Assembly: GCF_003171715.1 (NCBI RefSeq)
Contig: NZ_QGHL01000007.1
Span: 248,001-312,000, forward strand
Source of the DNA: Novosphingobium meiothermophilum
GTDB lineage: Bacteria > Pseudomonadota > Alphaproteobacteria > Sphingomonadales > Sphingomonadaceae
Length of the DNA: 64,000 nucleotides
Reading direction: 5' to 3'
Shown piece after piece: positions 24,975-33,821 of this stretch (positions within the stretch are counted from its first letter, which is position 1; the number at the start of each line of letters is the position of its first letter). The position numbers and the translations under genes were made by a program. Under the pieces are notes generated by a model that did not search any database, was not told the DNA's origin, and saw only the letters and a program-made list of their open reading frames with translations.

Positions 24975-25970
24975 ATGACCGACCAGACAAAGATTCCGCT
25001 GCCGCCTTCAGGCCCCTCGTTGATCGAGCGCGCGTCCGGCAGCTTCGATTTCCGGGCGGTTGCCCGCAGTCCCCTGCCTGACCTGCCGCCGGAGCCGAAC
25101 GTCAGGCCGGCATCGGCTGCGCGCCAGGCCGCCGTCGAGGTCGTTCACGAGACCGCTGTTGCCCAATCTGCTGACGAACCAGCTGTGGCCTCGGCTGCGC
25201 CGGTGCAATCCATGCCCGCGCCCGTGCCGTTCAGCGGACCGCGCCATCGGATCGACCGCGACCATCTGCGCGAGCAGTGCCTGATCGAGCCTGAGAGCGC
25301 CGTGACCGGGTTGCTGGAGGAGTTCCGCATCGTGAAGCGGCAGTTGCTCCGCACGGCGGCGGCATCGCGGGCCGGTCATGGACCGGTGCGCGGCGAGCGC
25401 ATTCTTATCGCATCCGCGCATCCCGGTGAGGGCAAGACCTTCTGCGCGGTGAACCTTGCGATTTCGATTGCCGCCGAAAAGGACAACGAGGTTCTTCTGG
25501 TCGACGCCGATTTTGCCAAGCCATCGGTGCTTTCCACGCTTGGGCTGCCCGGCGGGAAGGGCCTGATGGACGCGCTTGCCGATCCTTCGCTGGCGGTGGA
25601 GGATTGCGTCATCGGCACCGATATTGCCGGGCTGTATGTGCTGCCCGCAGGCAACGCGACGGGATCGGACACGGAGTTTCTGGCCTCGGCGCGGACCGAG
25701 CAGGTGCTTGCCCGGCTGACCGCCCATGCTCCCGGCCGCATCGTGATTTTCGATTCGCCTCCGGTTCTGGCGGCATCGCCCGCCACGGTTCTGGCCAACC
25801 ACGTGGGCCAGACGGTGGTGATCGTGCGGGCCGACATGACTGGCGAGGCAGCCCTTCGCGATGCGGTGGGCCTGCTGGGCGCATGCGAGGATATCAAGCT
25901 GCTGCTCAACGGCACGCGCTTTTCCACCACCGGGCGCCGCTTTGGCACCTACTACGGTTACAAGGAGTGA
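24975..25970 (+). CDS. Tyrosine-protein kinase-like ATPase, XrtA-associated (BY-kinase/CpsD type)
   Basis: A 331-residue cytoplasmic P-loop ATPase partner of the chain-length protein. Walker A SAHPGEGKT is at 147-155, Walker A' VLLVDADFA at about 176-184, Walker B VIFDSPP further on. The C-terminus RRFGTYYGYKE contains three Tyr in five residues, the usual autophosphorylation cluster of bacterial tyrosine kinases. Residues 1-100 form a Pro/Ala-rich linker. AGGAGCGGAG precedes the ATG. It probably regulates polymer assembly through phosphorylation cycles with the membrane adaptor. Confidence 0.9.
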   Translation: MTDQTKIPLPPSGPSLIERASGSFDFRAVARSPLPDLPPEPNVRPASAARQAAVEVVHETAVAQSADEPAVASAAPVQSMPAPVPFSGPRHRIDRDHLREQCLIEPESAVTGLLEEFRIVKRQLLRTAAASRAGHGPVRGERILIASAHPGEGKTFCAVNLAISIAAEKDNEVLLVDADFAKPSVLSTLGLPGGKGLMDALADPSLAVEDCVIGTDIAGLYVLPAGNATGSDTEFLASARTEQVLARLTAHAPGRIVIFDSPPVLAASPATVLANHVGQTVVIVRADMTGEAALRDAVGLLGACEDIKLLLNGTRFSTTGRRFGTYYGYKE

Positions 25971-25975
25971 CCGGC

Positions 25976-27664
25976 ATGGCATGTCCTTCCCGCAAGACGG
26001 TTTCAAGCTGGCTGGCTCTGGCCGCTGCCGTCCTCGTGGCATCGCCGCTGCACGCGCAGACCATCGGCTACGAGAGCCTCGACGGCGATACTTCGGCGCC
26101 GCGCAGTTCTTCGGTAAAAGGCGCAAGCGCTGCCCGCACCACGGTTCGCCCCTATATAGAGGCCGTGCAGAACGTGCTGTGGGAGCTTTCGCCGGGCGAC
26201 GATGTGCTGACTTACAGTTCGCTCGCGGCCGGGGTTGACGTATCGCTGGTGGGACGCCGCACCGAGGGGGCCATCTCCGTGCGCTACGAGCGGCGGATTT
26301 CGCAGTCCGACCGCGTGGCCGATGGCGACATACTTTCCGGCCTGGCCCGCGTGCGGCATGACCTTGTGCCGCGCAAGCTCTCGATCGAGGCAGGCGCTCT
26401 GGCAACGCGCACCAGCATTGGCGCAGGCGGCGCGGCTGCGCTGAACTCGCTGGCATCCGATGATGTCGTCAGCCAGATCTATTCGGTTTATGCAGGCCCG
26501 GCCTTCTCGACGAACGTGGGCGATGTGGCCATGTCGGGTTCCTACATGGTCGGCTACAACCGGCTCGATCAGGAGAACGTGCTGCAAGGCGCAGCAGGCC
26601 AGCCGCTCAACGACCTGTTCGACGAATCTTTCGTCCAGTCGGCCCAGCTTTCCGCGGGTGTCGCACCGGGAACCGTGCTGCCCATCGGGCTGACGGCAAC
26701 CGGATCGTTCTTCCAGGAAGACATATCCAACCTTGACCAGCGCGTGCGCGACATGCGCGCCGGGGTTCAGGCGATCCTTCCGGTATCGAGCGAACTTTCG
26801 CTCGTGGGGGCGATTGGCTATGAGGACGTTGAGGTTTCATCGCGCGATGCGCTGCGTGATGGCAGCGGCGCCCCGGTGATCGGACCCGATGGCCGCTTCG
26901 TGACCGATACCTCTCGCCCGCGCCAGCTTGCCTACGAAACCGAGGGGCTGACCTGGGATGCAGGGGTGATGTGGCGGCCGAGCCGCCGAACGGCGCTGTC
27001 GGCCTTTGTCGGTCGGCGCTATGACAGCACCACCTACTACGGCAGCTTCTCCTACGTCCCCGATTCGCGCAGCGCGCTGACCATTGCGGCCTATGACAAT
27101 GTTTCAGGCTTCGGCGGGCAGTTGACCCGCGCGCTGCGCGATCTGCCGACCGATTTCGAGGTGAACCGCGATCCCTTCAACGGGCAGATCAGCGGCTGCG
27201 CGCTTGGCTCGCAGGGCGGGGCCTGCGTCAACAATGCGCTGTCCTCGGTCGCCTCTTCGGTATTCCGGGCCAGAGGCGTCAATGCCACCTATTCCCGCCG
27301 CCTGGGACGGCTTCAGGCAGGGATTGGCGCAGGCTACATCCGCCGCAGCTTCATCGCGCGCGCCGATTCTGTGCTGGGCGCCGCAAACGGCGTGATCGAT
27401 GAAAGCTACTACGTCGATGCCGGGATCAACGGCCCGATCGACCGGCGCTCGCGTTTTGCCGTTTCGGCCTATTCGGCGTGGTTCCAGTCGGGCGCTGCCG
27501 GACTTGGCGACACCAATGCGCTGGGCATCAATGCTGCCTACTTCCGCAACCTGACCAATCGCCTCGCAGCTTCCGCAGCCGTGAGTTTGGACAGTTTTAA
27601 CCGTAATCTGCTTGAAGATCAGACGGTGGCGTCGGGCCTTGTCGGCCTGCGCTATTCCTTCTGA
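25976..27664 (+). CDS. Outer-membrane beta-barrel protein, PEP-CTERM/XrtA system-associated
   Basis: A 562-residue exported protein. The signal peptide (SSWLALAAAVLVASPLHAQ) sets the start at ATG 25976; the AAGGAG for it overlaps the stop of the kinase gene. The rest alternates aromatic and polar residues in short strands (VSVRYERRISQSDRV, GFGGQLTRALRDLP, GAGYIRRSFIARADSV) and ends in an aromatic strand, GLVGLRYSF, the usual signal for outer-membrane barrel insertion. It corresponds to the uncharacterised barrel protein seen in exosortase loci. Its role, perhaps anchoring or secreting polymer, is not established. Confidence 0.85.
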   Translation: MACPSRKTVSSWLALAAAVLVASPLHAQTIGYESLDGDTSAPRSSSVKGASAARTTVRPYIEAVQNVLWELSPGDDVLTYSSLAAGVDVSLVGRRTEGAISVRYERRISQSDRVADGDILSGLARVRHDLVPRKLSIEAGALATRTSIGAGGAAALNSLASDDVVSQIYSVYAGPAFSTNVGDVAMSGSYMVGYNRLDQENVLQGAAGQPLNDLFDESFVQSAQLSAGVAPGTVLPIGLTATGSFFQEDISNLDQRVRDMRAGVQAILPVSSELSLVGAIGYEDVEVSSRDALRDGSGAPVIGPDGRFVTDTSRPRQLAYETEGLTWDAGVMWRPSRRTALSAFVGRRYDSTTYYGSFSYVPDSRSALTIAAYDNVSGFGGQLTRALRDLPTDFEVNRDPFNGQISGCALGSQGGACVNNALSSVASSVFRARGVNATYSRRLGRLQAGIGAGYIRRSFIARADSVLGAANGVIDESYYVDAGINGPIDRRSRFAVSAYSAWFQSGAAGLGDTNALGINAAYFRNLTNRLAASAAVSLDSFNRNLLEDQTVASGLVGLRYSF

Positions 27665-27682
27665 AGCCCGGAGACGGCCACG

Positions 27683-29074
27683 ATGTACGATGAATACTAT
27701 GGCCTCGCAGGCCGCCCGTTCCAGCTTACGCCCGATCCGCGCTTCTATTTCGAGAGCGCGACGCACCGCAAGGCGCTGTCCTATCTCGGCTATGGTCTGG
27801 CGCAGGGCGAAGGCTTCATCGTCATTACCGGCGAGGTCGGTGCAGGCAAATCGACGCTGGCCGCGCATCTCATGGCTACGGTCGATCGTCAGAGGCTGAC
27901 CGCCGCACAGATCGTCACGTCCGCGCTTGATGGCGAAGAACTGATCCACGTGGCTGCGCGCGCCTTTGGGCTGGAAGTTGCCGGTCACGACAAGGCCACT
28001 GCGCTTGCACAGATCGAGGCATTCCTGCACCGCGAGGCGCGTGAGGGCCGCCGGTGCCTGCTGGTGGTGGACGAATCGCAGAACCTTTCGATCGAGGCGC
28101 TGGAAGAGCTGCGGATGCTTTCCAACTTCCAGCTTGGCGCGCACCCGCTCTTGCAGATTCTGCTGCTCGGCCAGCCGGAGTTTCGCACCCTCCTTCAGGC
28201 ATCGCCCGAACTTGAGCAACTGCGCCAGCGGGTGATTGCTTCGCATCACCTCGATGCGATGGAGCCGGGCGAAGTCGGCCCCTATGTCCAGCATCGCCTG
28301 GCCCTTGTGGGCTGGCAGGGCCGTCCCGCCTTCGAACCGCGCGTCTTTGCCGATCTTGCCAAGGCCAGCGGCGGCGTGCCGCGGCGGGTGAACCAAATTG
28401 TCAACCGTCTGCTCCTGATGGGCGCGGTGGAACAGCGTGATACGATTGATGCGGCGATGCTGGAGGCCGTGCTGACCGATCTTGCCGGTGACGGCTTCGC
28501 ATCGTCGCAGCCGCAGGTTACGCCGGTGCCGATTGCGGAAGCGCCAAAGGTGGAACTGGCCTCGCAAGGCGCGCCGCAACCCCTTGCTGCCACGCCGGGT
28601 CTTGAACCTGCACCCGCCGCAGCGCTTGACGAGGCCGCGTGGCGTGCGGCCCTTGCTGAACGCGATGAGCAGATTGCCGAACTTCAGCAGGCCATCATCG
28701 AACTGGCCGACACGCGCAGCGCGCCCGCCGCGCCGATGATGCCCGATTTCGAGACGCAGGCCCGCCTTGAGGAGGCACAGCGCCGGATCGCTGCACTGGA
28801 AGAGAAGGCGGCAATGCCCCCCGTGGCGGTTGATGCAAATCAGGCGGCGCTGCTTGAGGATCTGGTGGGTGCGCTGGAAGATGCCCATGCCCGCATTGCC
28901 GCGCTCGAAGCGCGTCCGGCGGCTGATGGCGTGATGCAGGCCATCGAGGACGTGCAGCGCCGCATTGCCGCACTGGAAACCCGCACTGCCGAACAGGAGC
29001 AGGCCATTCGCCACACGCTGACCATGCTTATCGAATGGATCGAGGGCGAAGACTTTCAGCGCGCCGCCGCCTGA
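27683..29074 (+). CDS. XrtA/PEP-CTERM-associated AAA ATPase (ExeA-like) with coiled-coil extension
   Basis: A 463-residue protein. Residues ~1-270 are an ExeA/GspA-like ATPase: MYDEYYGLAGRPFQLTPDPRFYF, Walker A GEVGAGKST near 50-58, Walker B LLVVDESQN near 124-132, and the sensor region GGVPRRVNQIVNRLLL. The ATPase of this family normally ends soon after; here ~190 more residues follow, a Pro/Ala linker and then Glu/Arg/Ala heptads in which RIAALE recurs near residues 368, 402 and 426. The extension should form a coiled coil. It probably energises assembly of the export or sorting machinery at the inner membrane. Confidence 0.88.
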   Translation: MYDEYYGLAGRPFQLTPDPRFYFESATHRKALSYLGYGLAQGEGFIVITGEVGAGKSTLAAHLMATVDRQRLTAAQIVTSALDGEELIHVAARAFGLEVAGHDKATALAQIEAFLHREAREGRRCLLVVDESQNLSIEALEELRMLSNFQLGAHPLLQILLLGQPEFRTLLQASPELEQLRQRVIASHHLDAMEPGEVGPYVQHRLALVGWQGRPAFEPRVFADLAKASGGVPRRVNQIVNRLLLMGAVEQRDTIDAAMLEAVLTDLAGDGFASSQPQVTPVPIAEAPKVELASQGAPQPLAATPGLEPAPAAALDEAAWRAALAERDEQIAELQQAIIELADTRSAPAAPMMPDFETQARLEEAQRRIAALEEKAAMPPVAVDANQAALLEDLVGALEDAHARIAALEARPAADGVMQAIEDVQRRIAALETRTAEQEQAIRHTLTMLIEWIEGEDFQRAAA

Positions 29075-29098
29075 GCGGCTCGATGGGGGGACACGATC

Positions 29099-29977
29099 AT
29101 GAGCGCGCCTGCTGAGATGCTGAACGGCATGTCGGTCGATGTGGAGGACTGGTTCCAGGTTGGCGCGTTCGAAACGGTGATCGACCGCGCCGACTGGGAC
29201 GCGATGACCTGCCGGGTCGAGCGCAACTGCGCCGAGATTCTGGCGCTATTCGATGTGGCCGGGATCAGGGCGACGTTCTTCACGCTGGGCTGGATCGCCG
29301 AACGTTATCCGGCGATGATGCGCAGCATTGCCGATGCCGGGCACGAAATTGCCAGCCATGGCTGGGACCATGCGCGCGTGTTCACGCTGGGCCGGGAAGC
29401 CTTTGCTGCCGATATCGCCCGCGCCCGCAAGGTTCTGGAAGACACGACCGGTCAGGCTGTGACCGGTTATCGTGCGCCAAGCTTTTCGATCGATGCCCGC
29501 ACCCCCTGGGCGCATGAAGTGCTGGCCGAACAGGGCTATGCCTATTCTTCGTCGGTGGCCCCGATCGTGCACGATCACTATGGCTGGCGCGAGGCACCGC
29601 GCTTTGCCTTCCGGCCGGTTGCAGGCAGTGGCTTGCTGGAGATTCCCGTCACCACCGCAGAAGTGGCCGGGCGGCGCATGGCGGCGGGCGGCGGCGGGTT
29701 CTTTCGTCTGTTTCCCTATGCGGTTTCGCGCTGGGCCATCCGTCAGGTGAACCTGCGCGACCACCGCCCCGCGATATTCTATTTTCACCCTTGGGAAATC
29801 GATCCTGGCCAGCCCAGACCCGAAACCGCGCCGCTCAGATCGCGGCTGCGCCACTATACCAATCTAGATGTCATGGCGGGCAAGCTGGCGCGGCTCGTGC
29901 GTGATTTCCGGTGGGGACGGATGGATGAGGTGGCCTCGCACGAAGCGGCTCGAACATCGGTGAGCATGGCCGCATGA
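29099..29977 (+). CDS. Polysaccharide deacetylase, XrtA-associated (NodB family)
   Basis: A 292-residue carbohydrate esterase of the NodB/CE4 type. The metal and catalytic residues appear as the SVDVEDW motif (Asp14) and the ASHGWDH motif (His87 and His91), with RAPSFSID as motif 3. A C-terminal segment (AIFYFHPWEIDPGQPRPE) typical of the PEP-CTERM locus subfamily follows. It would remove N-acetyl groups from an amino-sugar polymer. No signal peptide is seen, so it may act on cytoplasmic precursors. The end overlaps the next gene by ATGA. Confidence 0.9.
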   Translation: MSAPAEMLNGMSVDVEDWFQVGAFETVIDRADWDAMTCRVERNCAEILALFDVAGIRATFFTLGWIAERYPAMMRSIADAGHEIASHGWDHARVFTLGREAFAADIARARKVLEDTTGQAVTGYRAPSFSIDARTPWAHEVLAEQGYAYSSSVAPIVHDHYGWREAPRFAFRPVAGSGLLEIPVTTAEVAGRRMAAGGGGFFRLFPYAVSRWAIRQVNLRDHRPAIFYFHPWEIDPGQPRPETAPLRSRLRHYTNLDVMAGKLARLVRDFRWGRMDEVASHEAARTSVSMAA

Positions 29978-31029
29978 ACGCACCTTTCCTGCCTTCGCGC
30001 GTCAAGGTCAGGCTGGCTGATCCGGGTGATCGCGGGGCGGTGGCCCGGTTTCTTGATGAACATCCCGATACCGAAGCCTTTCACCGGCTGGAATGGCTCG
30101 ACGCGGTCGAGCGCGCCACCGGGCACCGCGTGCGCTTGCTCCTGTCCGAGCGGGATGGTGCAATCCGGGCGGTTCTTGCCCTGCATCAGGTCCATTCGCC
30201 GCTGTTCGGCCGGGCGCTGGTTTCAACCGGTTTCGGCGTTGGCGGCGGTGTGGTGGGCGAAGGAGACGATGCCCTGTTCGGGGCTGTTCAGGAACTTGCC
30301 CTGCGCCTGCAATGCCCGACGGTGGAATTGCGCGGCGGTGCCTTCCCGCATGGCTTCGGGTGGCACATCAAGGCCGACAGCCACGCCGGCTTCATCGCGC
30401 CCCTTGCCGCTGATGACGAGGCACAACTCCTGGCGATCCCGCGCAAGCAGCGTGCCGAAGTGCGCCGCGGTCTTGGGTATGGCATGGAGGTGCGCGTGGG
30501 CCGCGAGGCGCAGGACAGGGCGATGCACTATGCCGTCTATGCCCAGTCGGTGCACAATCTTGGCACTCCGGTATTTCCGCGCGCCCTGTTCGATGCCGTG
30601 CTTGATGCTTTCGGCGATGACGCCGACATCCTGACCGTGCTGCACGGGGGGACGCCGCTTGCCTCGGTTCTCAGCCTCTATCATCGCGGCGCGGTCATGC
30701 CTTACTGGGGAGGCGGTGTGTTTGCGGCGCGGACAATGCGCGCCAATGACGTGATGTATTATGCGCTGATGAACCATGCGCGCCGCCGGGGATGCGATCG
30801 CTTTGATTTCGGGCGGTCGAAGGTCGATACGGGCGCCTATCACTTCAAGCGCAACTGGGGATTTGTGCCGCAGCCCTTGTCCTATGCCCACTGGACGGCG
30901 GATGGGCATGCTCCGCGCGATGTCAACCCGCTAAGCCCCCGTTACCGGGTGAAGATCGCGCTGTGGCAGAAACTGCCCCTGGGGCTGGCGAACCGGATCG
31001 GGCCGTTCATCGCAAGGGGGCTTGCATGA
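29974..31029 (+). CDS. FemAB-like protein, XrtA/PEP-CTERM-associated
   Basis: A 351-residue GNAT-fold transferase of the FemAB-related type that recurs in exosortase loci. Landmarks are EAFHRLEWLDAVERATGH near the N-terminus, IPRKQRAEVRRGLGYGMEVRVG in the middle, and the acceptor-like C-terminal YWGGGVFAARTMRANDVMYYALMNHARRRGCDRFDFGRSKVDTGAYHFKRNWG. It overlaps the genes on both sides by ATGA and is clearly co-translated. It is the second FemAB-like protein of the locus, distinct from the one at 18.7-19.7 kb; perhaps each adds a different aminoacyl or acyl group. Confidence 0.87.
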   Translation: MNAPFLPSRVKVRLADPGDRGAVARFLDEHPDTEAFHRLEWLDAVERATGHRVRLLLSERDGAIRAVLALHQVHSPLFGRALVSTGFGVGGGVVGEGDDALFGAVQELALRLQCPTVELRGGAFPHGFGWHIKADSHAGFIAPLAADDEAQLLAIPRKQRAEVRRGLGYGMEVRVGREAQDRAMHYAVYAQSVHNLGTPVFPRALFDAVLDAFGDDADILTVLHGGTPLASVLSLYHRGAVMPYWGGGVFAARTMRANDVMYYALMNHARRRGCDRFDFGRSKVDTGAYHFKRNWGFVPQPLSYAHWTADGHAPRDVNPLSPRYRVKIALWQKLPLGLANRIGPFIARGLA

Positions 31030-32255
31030 ACGAGGTGCTGTTCCTTGCCCATCGCATTCCTTTTCCTCCTGACCGGGGGGACAAGATCCGTTCCTGCCAC
31101 ATCCTGCGCCACATTGCCGGTCTGGCGCCGGTTCACGTCGCCTGCTTTGCCGATGACGCTGCCGACACGGTCCACGAGGGCGATCTGGCCGCCATCGCGG
31201 CAAGCCATTGTCTGGTCATGCGCGGGCGTTCGCTGGTGCGGGCAGGGGTGCAAGCGCTGCTGGCGGGAAAGCCGGTAAGCCTGACCGCCTTTGCCGATCG
31301 GCAGATTGCTGCCTATGTCGCGCGTATTCTGGCCGAACGGCCCATCGGCGCCATCTATGTCTTTTCCGGGCAGATGGCGCAGTATGTGCCTGCGGATTTC
31401 GCCGGGCGCATAGTGATGGATTTCGTTGATGTGGATTCGGCCAAGTTCGAAGCCTATGCTGCCGGTGCCGTCCCACCGATGCGAATGCTCTATCGGCGCG
31501 AGGCGCGTCTGCTGTCGCGCTTCGAAAGCGACATTGCGCGAAGGGCCAGTGTCAGCCTGCTGGTGACTGACGAGGAAGCGGAGCTGTTCGGCGAGCGGCT
31601 TTCTCCGGGACCGCAGCCCAAGGTCCGGTCCTTGGGCAACGGCATCGATACCGCCTTTTTCGATCCGGCCGGAGTTGAGGCTGCCGAAGCGGCCGCGCGA
31701 TCGGGGCCGCAGATCACCTTTACCGGCCAGATGGACTATCCGCCCAATATCGCCGCGGTCGAGATGTTCGCCCGCAAGGTCATGCCGCTCGTCCGGCAAG
31801 AGTTTCCCGCCGCCTGTTTCAACATCGTCGGCCGGGCGCCAACCCCTGCCGTGCGTGCGCTGGGCGGCATTGGCGGAGTGCTTGTGACAGGGGCGGTGCC
31901 CGATGTGCGCCCGTGGCTTGCAGGCTCGGACCTGGTGGTGGCGCCCCTCATGATTGCGCGCGGAGTTCAGAACAAGGTGCTGGAAGCCATGGCGATGGCC
32001 CGGCCGGTGCTTGCAACGCCCGCCGCCGCGACAGGCATTCCCGCACGCCATGGCGAGCAGATCGTCGTTTCCGAAGGTTCGCAGGCGCTGGCGGGTGAGG
32101 CCATTCGGCTTCTGCGGGACAGGTCGCTGGCCGATGCCATCGGCCGGTCGGCGCGGAGCTTCGTGCTGAAGGAATGCAGCTGGCCGGGCGTGCTTGAACC
32201 GCTTGGAGGACTGCTTGGCCTGAATGATGCGGAACGTCCGCGTGCTGCCGCCTAG
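31026..32255 (+). CDS. Sugar transferase, PEP-CTERM/XrtA-associated (GT4-type)
   Basis: A 409-residue GT-B glycosyltransferase. The N-terminus EVLFLAHRIPFPPDRGDKIRSCHILRHIA is characteristic of the exosortase-linked family. The C-terminal half has ITFTGQMDYPPNIAAVEMFARKVMPL, then VTGAVPDVRPWLAGSDLVVAPLMIARGVQNKVLEAMAMARPVLAT, the nucleotide-sugar-binding region. It adds a sugar during repeat-unit assembly on the cytoplasmic face of the membrane. ATG 31026 overlaps the FemAB stop; codons back to 30963 are in frame but not needed. The C-terminus overlaps the exosortase gene by 32 bases. Confidence 0.9.
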   Translation: MNEVLFLAHRIPFPPDRGDKIRSCHILRHIAGLAPVHVACFADDAADTVHEGDLAAIAASHCLVMRGRSLVRAGVQALLAGKPVSLTAFADRQIAAYVARILAERPIGAIYVFSGQMAQYVPADFAGRIVMDFVDVDSAKFEAYAAGAVPPMRMLYRREARLLSRFESDIARRASVSLLVTDEEAELFGERLSPGPQPKVRSLGNGIDTAFFDPAGVEAAEAAARSGPQITFTGQMDYPPNIAAVEMFARKVMPLVRQEFPAACFNIVGRAPTPAVRALGGIGGVLVTGAVPDVRPWLAGSDLVVAPLMIARGVQNKVLEAMAMARPVLATPAAATGIPARHGEQIVVSEGSQALAGEAIRLLRDRSLADAIGRSARSFVLKECSWPGVLEPLGGLLGLNDAERPRAAA

Positions 32256-33810
32256 TTCCGGTCTGGCGTCGCCTGCTGGCTGTGCATGGGCAGCGCTTTC
32301 CCCGGCATGGCGGCGTGCGCTCATGCTTCTGGGGCTGGCGTGGCTGGGCAATCTTGTTGTTTTCGCGTCCGACTGGAAGGCGATGGCGCTGCAATGGTGG
32401 GACAGTTCCACCTATAACCATATCCTTCTGATTCCGTTCATCCTCGGCTGGCTGATCTCGCTGCGCTGGCGCGAGGTTCTCAAGATCACGCCGCACGGGT
32501 GGTGGCCGGGGCTGATCCCGTTCACGGGCGCCTCGCTTCTGTGGCTGCTGGGCCATTTTGCCGGAGTGGCGCTCGCCACGCAGCTTGCCGTCGTGCTCAT
32601 GGCGCAGGCAAGCGTGCTGGTCGTGCTGGGTCTAAGGGCATCGGCGGGCCTGCTCTTCCCGCTGGCCTACATGCTCTTTCTGGTGCCTGCTGGCGATGAA
32701 CTGATCCCCGCCCTGCAAAACATCACCGCCGCGATCACAATGGCCCTGCTGGATATCAGTCGCGTGCCTGCACAGATCGAGGGTGTCTTTATTACTACGC
32801 CGGGCGGCTATTTCGAGGTTGCCGAAGCCTGCTCCGGGGTGAAGTTCCTCATCGCCATGATCGCCTATGGCGCGCTTGTCGCCAATGTCTGCTTCCGTGC
32901 CTGGCCCCGCCGGATCGGCTTCATGGCCCTGTGCGTGGCGACGCCCATCCTCGCCAATGGCGTGCGCGCATGGGGCACGATCTACATCGCGCAAAGCCAC
33001 GGGATAGAGTTTGCGGTCGGGTTCGATCACATCTTCTACGGCTGGATATTCTTTGCCGTGGTCATGGCGCTGGTCATGGCGGCGGCATGGCGTTTCTTCG
33101 ATCGCGCCATCGATGACCGGATGATCGATGCTGACGCGATTGCAGCCAGCGGGCTTGTGCAAAGGCTGGAGCGCTTCGGGATCGGCGCGGGCAGGGGTGT
33201 GGCGGCCATGGGCGGAATCGTGCTGCTTGCCGCGGCATGGGCGCTGGGCGCCTCGCGGATCGAGGCGGAAGTGCCGCGCCAGATCTTCTTTCCGCAGGTT
33301 CCGGGATGGCGGCAGGTGGATTATCAGCCGCTTGCACTCTGGCAGCCCCGGCATGCTGGTGCGGACCATGTCCTGCTCGGCCGCTTCATCGACGCGCGCG
33401 GGCATGTGGTGGATGTGTCTTTCGCGCTCTATGCTGCGCAGGGCGATGGGCGCGAGGCGAGCGGTTTCGGCGAGGGGGCGCTCACCCCAGACAGCGGCTG
33501 GTCGTGGGAACGCAACCCAGCGCCGCTGGCAGGCGGCAGCGCCATGCGGATACAGACGGCCGGGCCAGTCTATCGGCTGGCCGAAACCTTCTACCGCACC
33601 GGGAATGTTCTGACGGGCAGCAACGCACGGCTGCGTCTTGCAAACCTTGCCGATCGTCTGCTCCTGCAAAAGGCAACCACGGCAACCCTTATCGTCTCGG
33701 CCGAAGACAGTGTGGAAGGCCGGCCGCCAGCGGCGGAATCAATGCGGGCCTTCCTTGATGCGATCGGGCCGGTCGGGGCGTGGATGGACCGCGCGGCTTC
33801 CGGCAGTTAA
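32224..33810 (+). CDS. xrtA: Exosortase A with fused EpsI domain
   Basis: A 528-residue inner-membrane protein. Residues ~30-290 are the multi-helix exosortase domain with the proposed protease-like residues Cys203 (EACSGVKFL), Arg248 (NGVRAWG) and His269 (FDHIFYGW). After a further helix near 325-345, a periplasmic EpsI-type domain starts at VPRQIFFPQVPGWRQVDY. Exosortases cleave PEP-CTERM C-terminal signals and transfer the protein, probably to a polysaccharide or lipid. The first 32 bases overlap the glycosyltransferase gene; the GGAGGA at 32205 is rather far from ATG 32224, so a slightly later start is possible. No PEP-CTERM substrate is seen in the window. Confidence 0.93.
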   Translation: MMRNVRVLPPSSGLASPAGCAWAALSPAWRRALMLLGLAWLGNLVVFASDWKAMALQWWDSSTYNHILLIPFILGWLISLRWREVLKITPHGWWPGLIPFTGASLLWLLGHFAGVALATQLAVVLMAQASVLVVLGLRASAGLLFPLAYMLFLVPAGDELIPALQNITAAITMALLDISRVPAQIEGVFITTPGGYFEVAEACSGVKFLIAMIAYGALVANVCFRAWPRRIGFMALCVATPILANGVRAWGTIYIAQSHGIEFAVGFDHIFYGWIFFAVVMALVMAAAWRFFDRAIDDRMIDADAIAASGLVQRLERFGIGAGRGVAAMGGIVLLAAAWALGASRIEAEVPRQIFFPQVPGWRQVDYQPLALWQPRHAGADHVLLGRFIDARGHVVDVSFALYAAQGDGREASGFGEGALTPDSGWSWERNPAPLAGGSAMRIQTAGPVYRLAETFYRTGNVLTGSNARLRLANLADRLLLQKATTATLIVSAEDSVEGRPPAAESMRAFLDAIGPVGAWMDRAASGS

Positions 33811-33821
33811 GGGCCGACAGC

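Noticed and set aside
27104..29014. 636-codon minus-strand frame opposite the XrtA ATPase
   Set aside because: Antisense of the barrel and ATPase genes; no recognisable domain.
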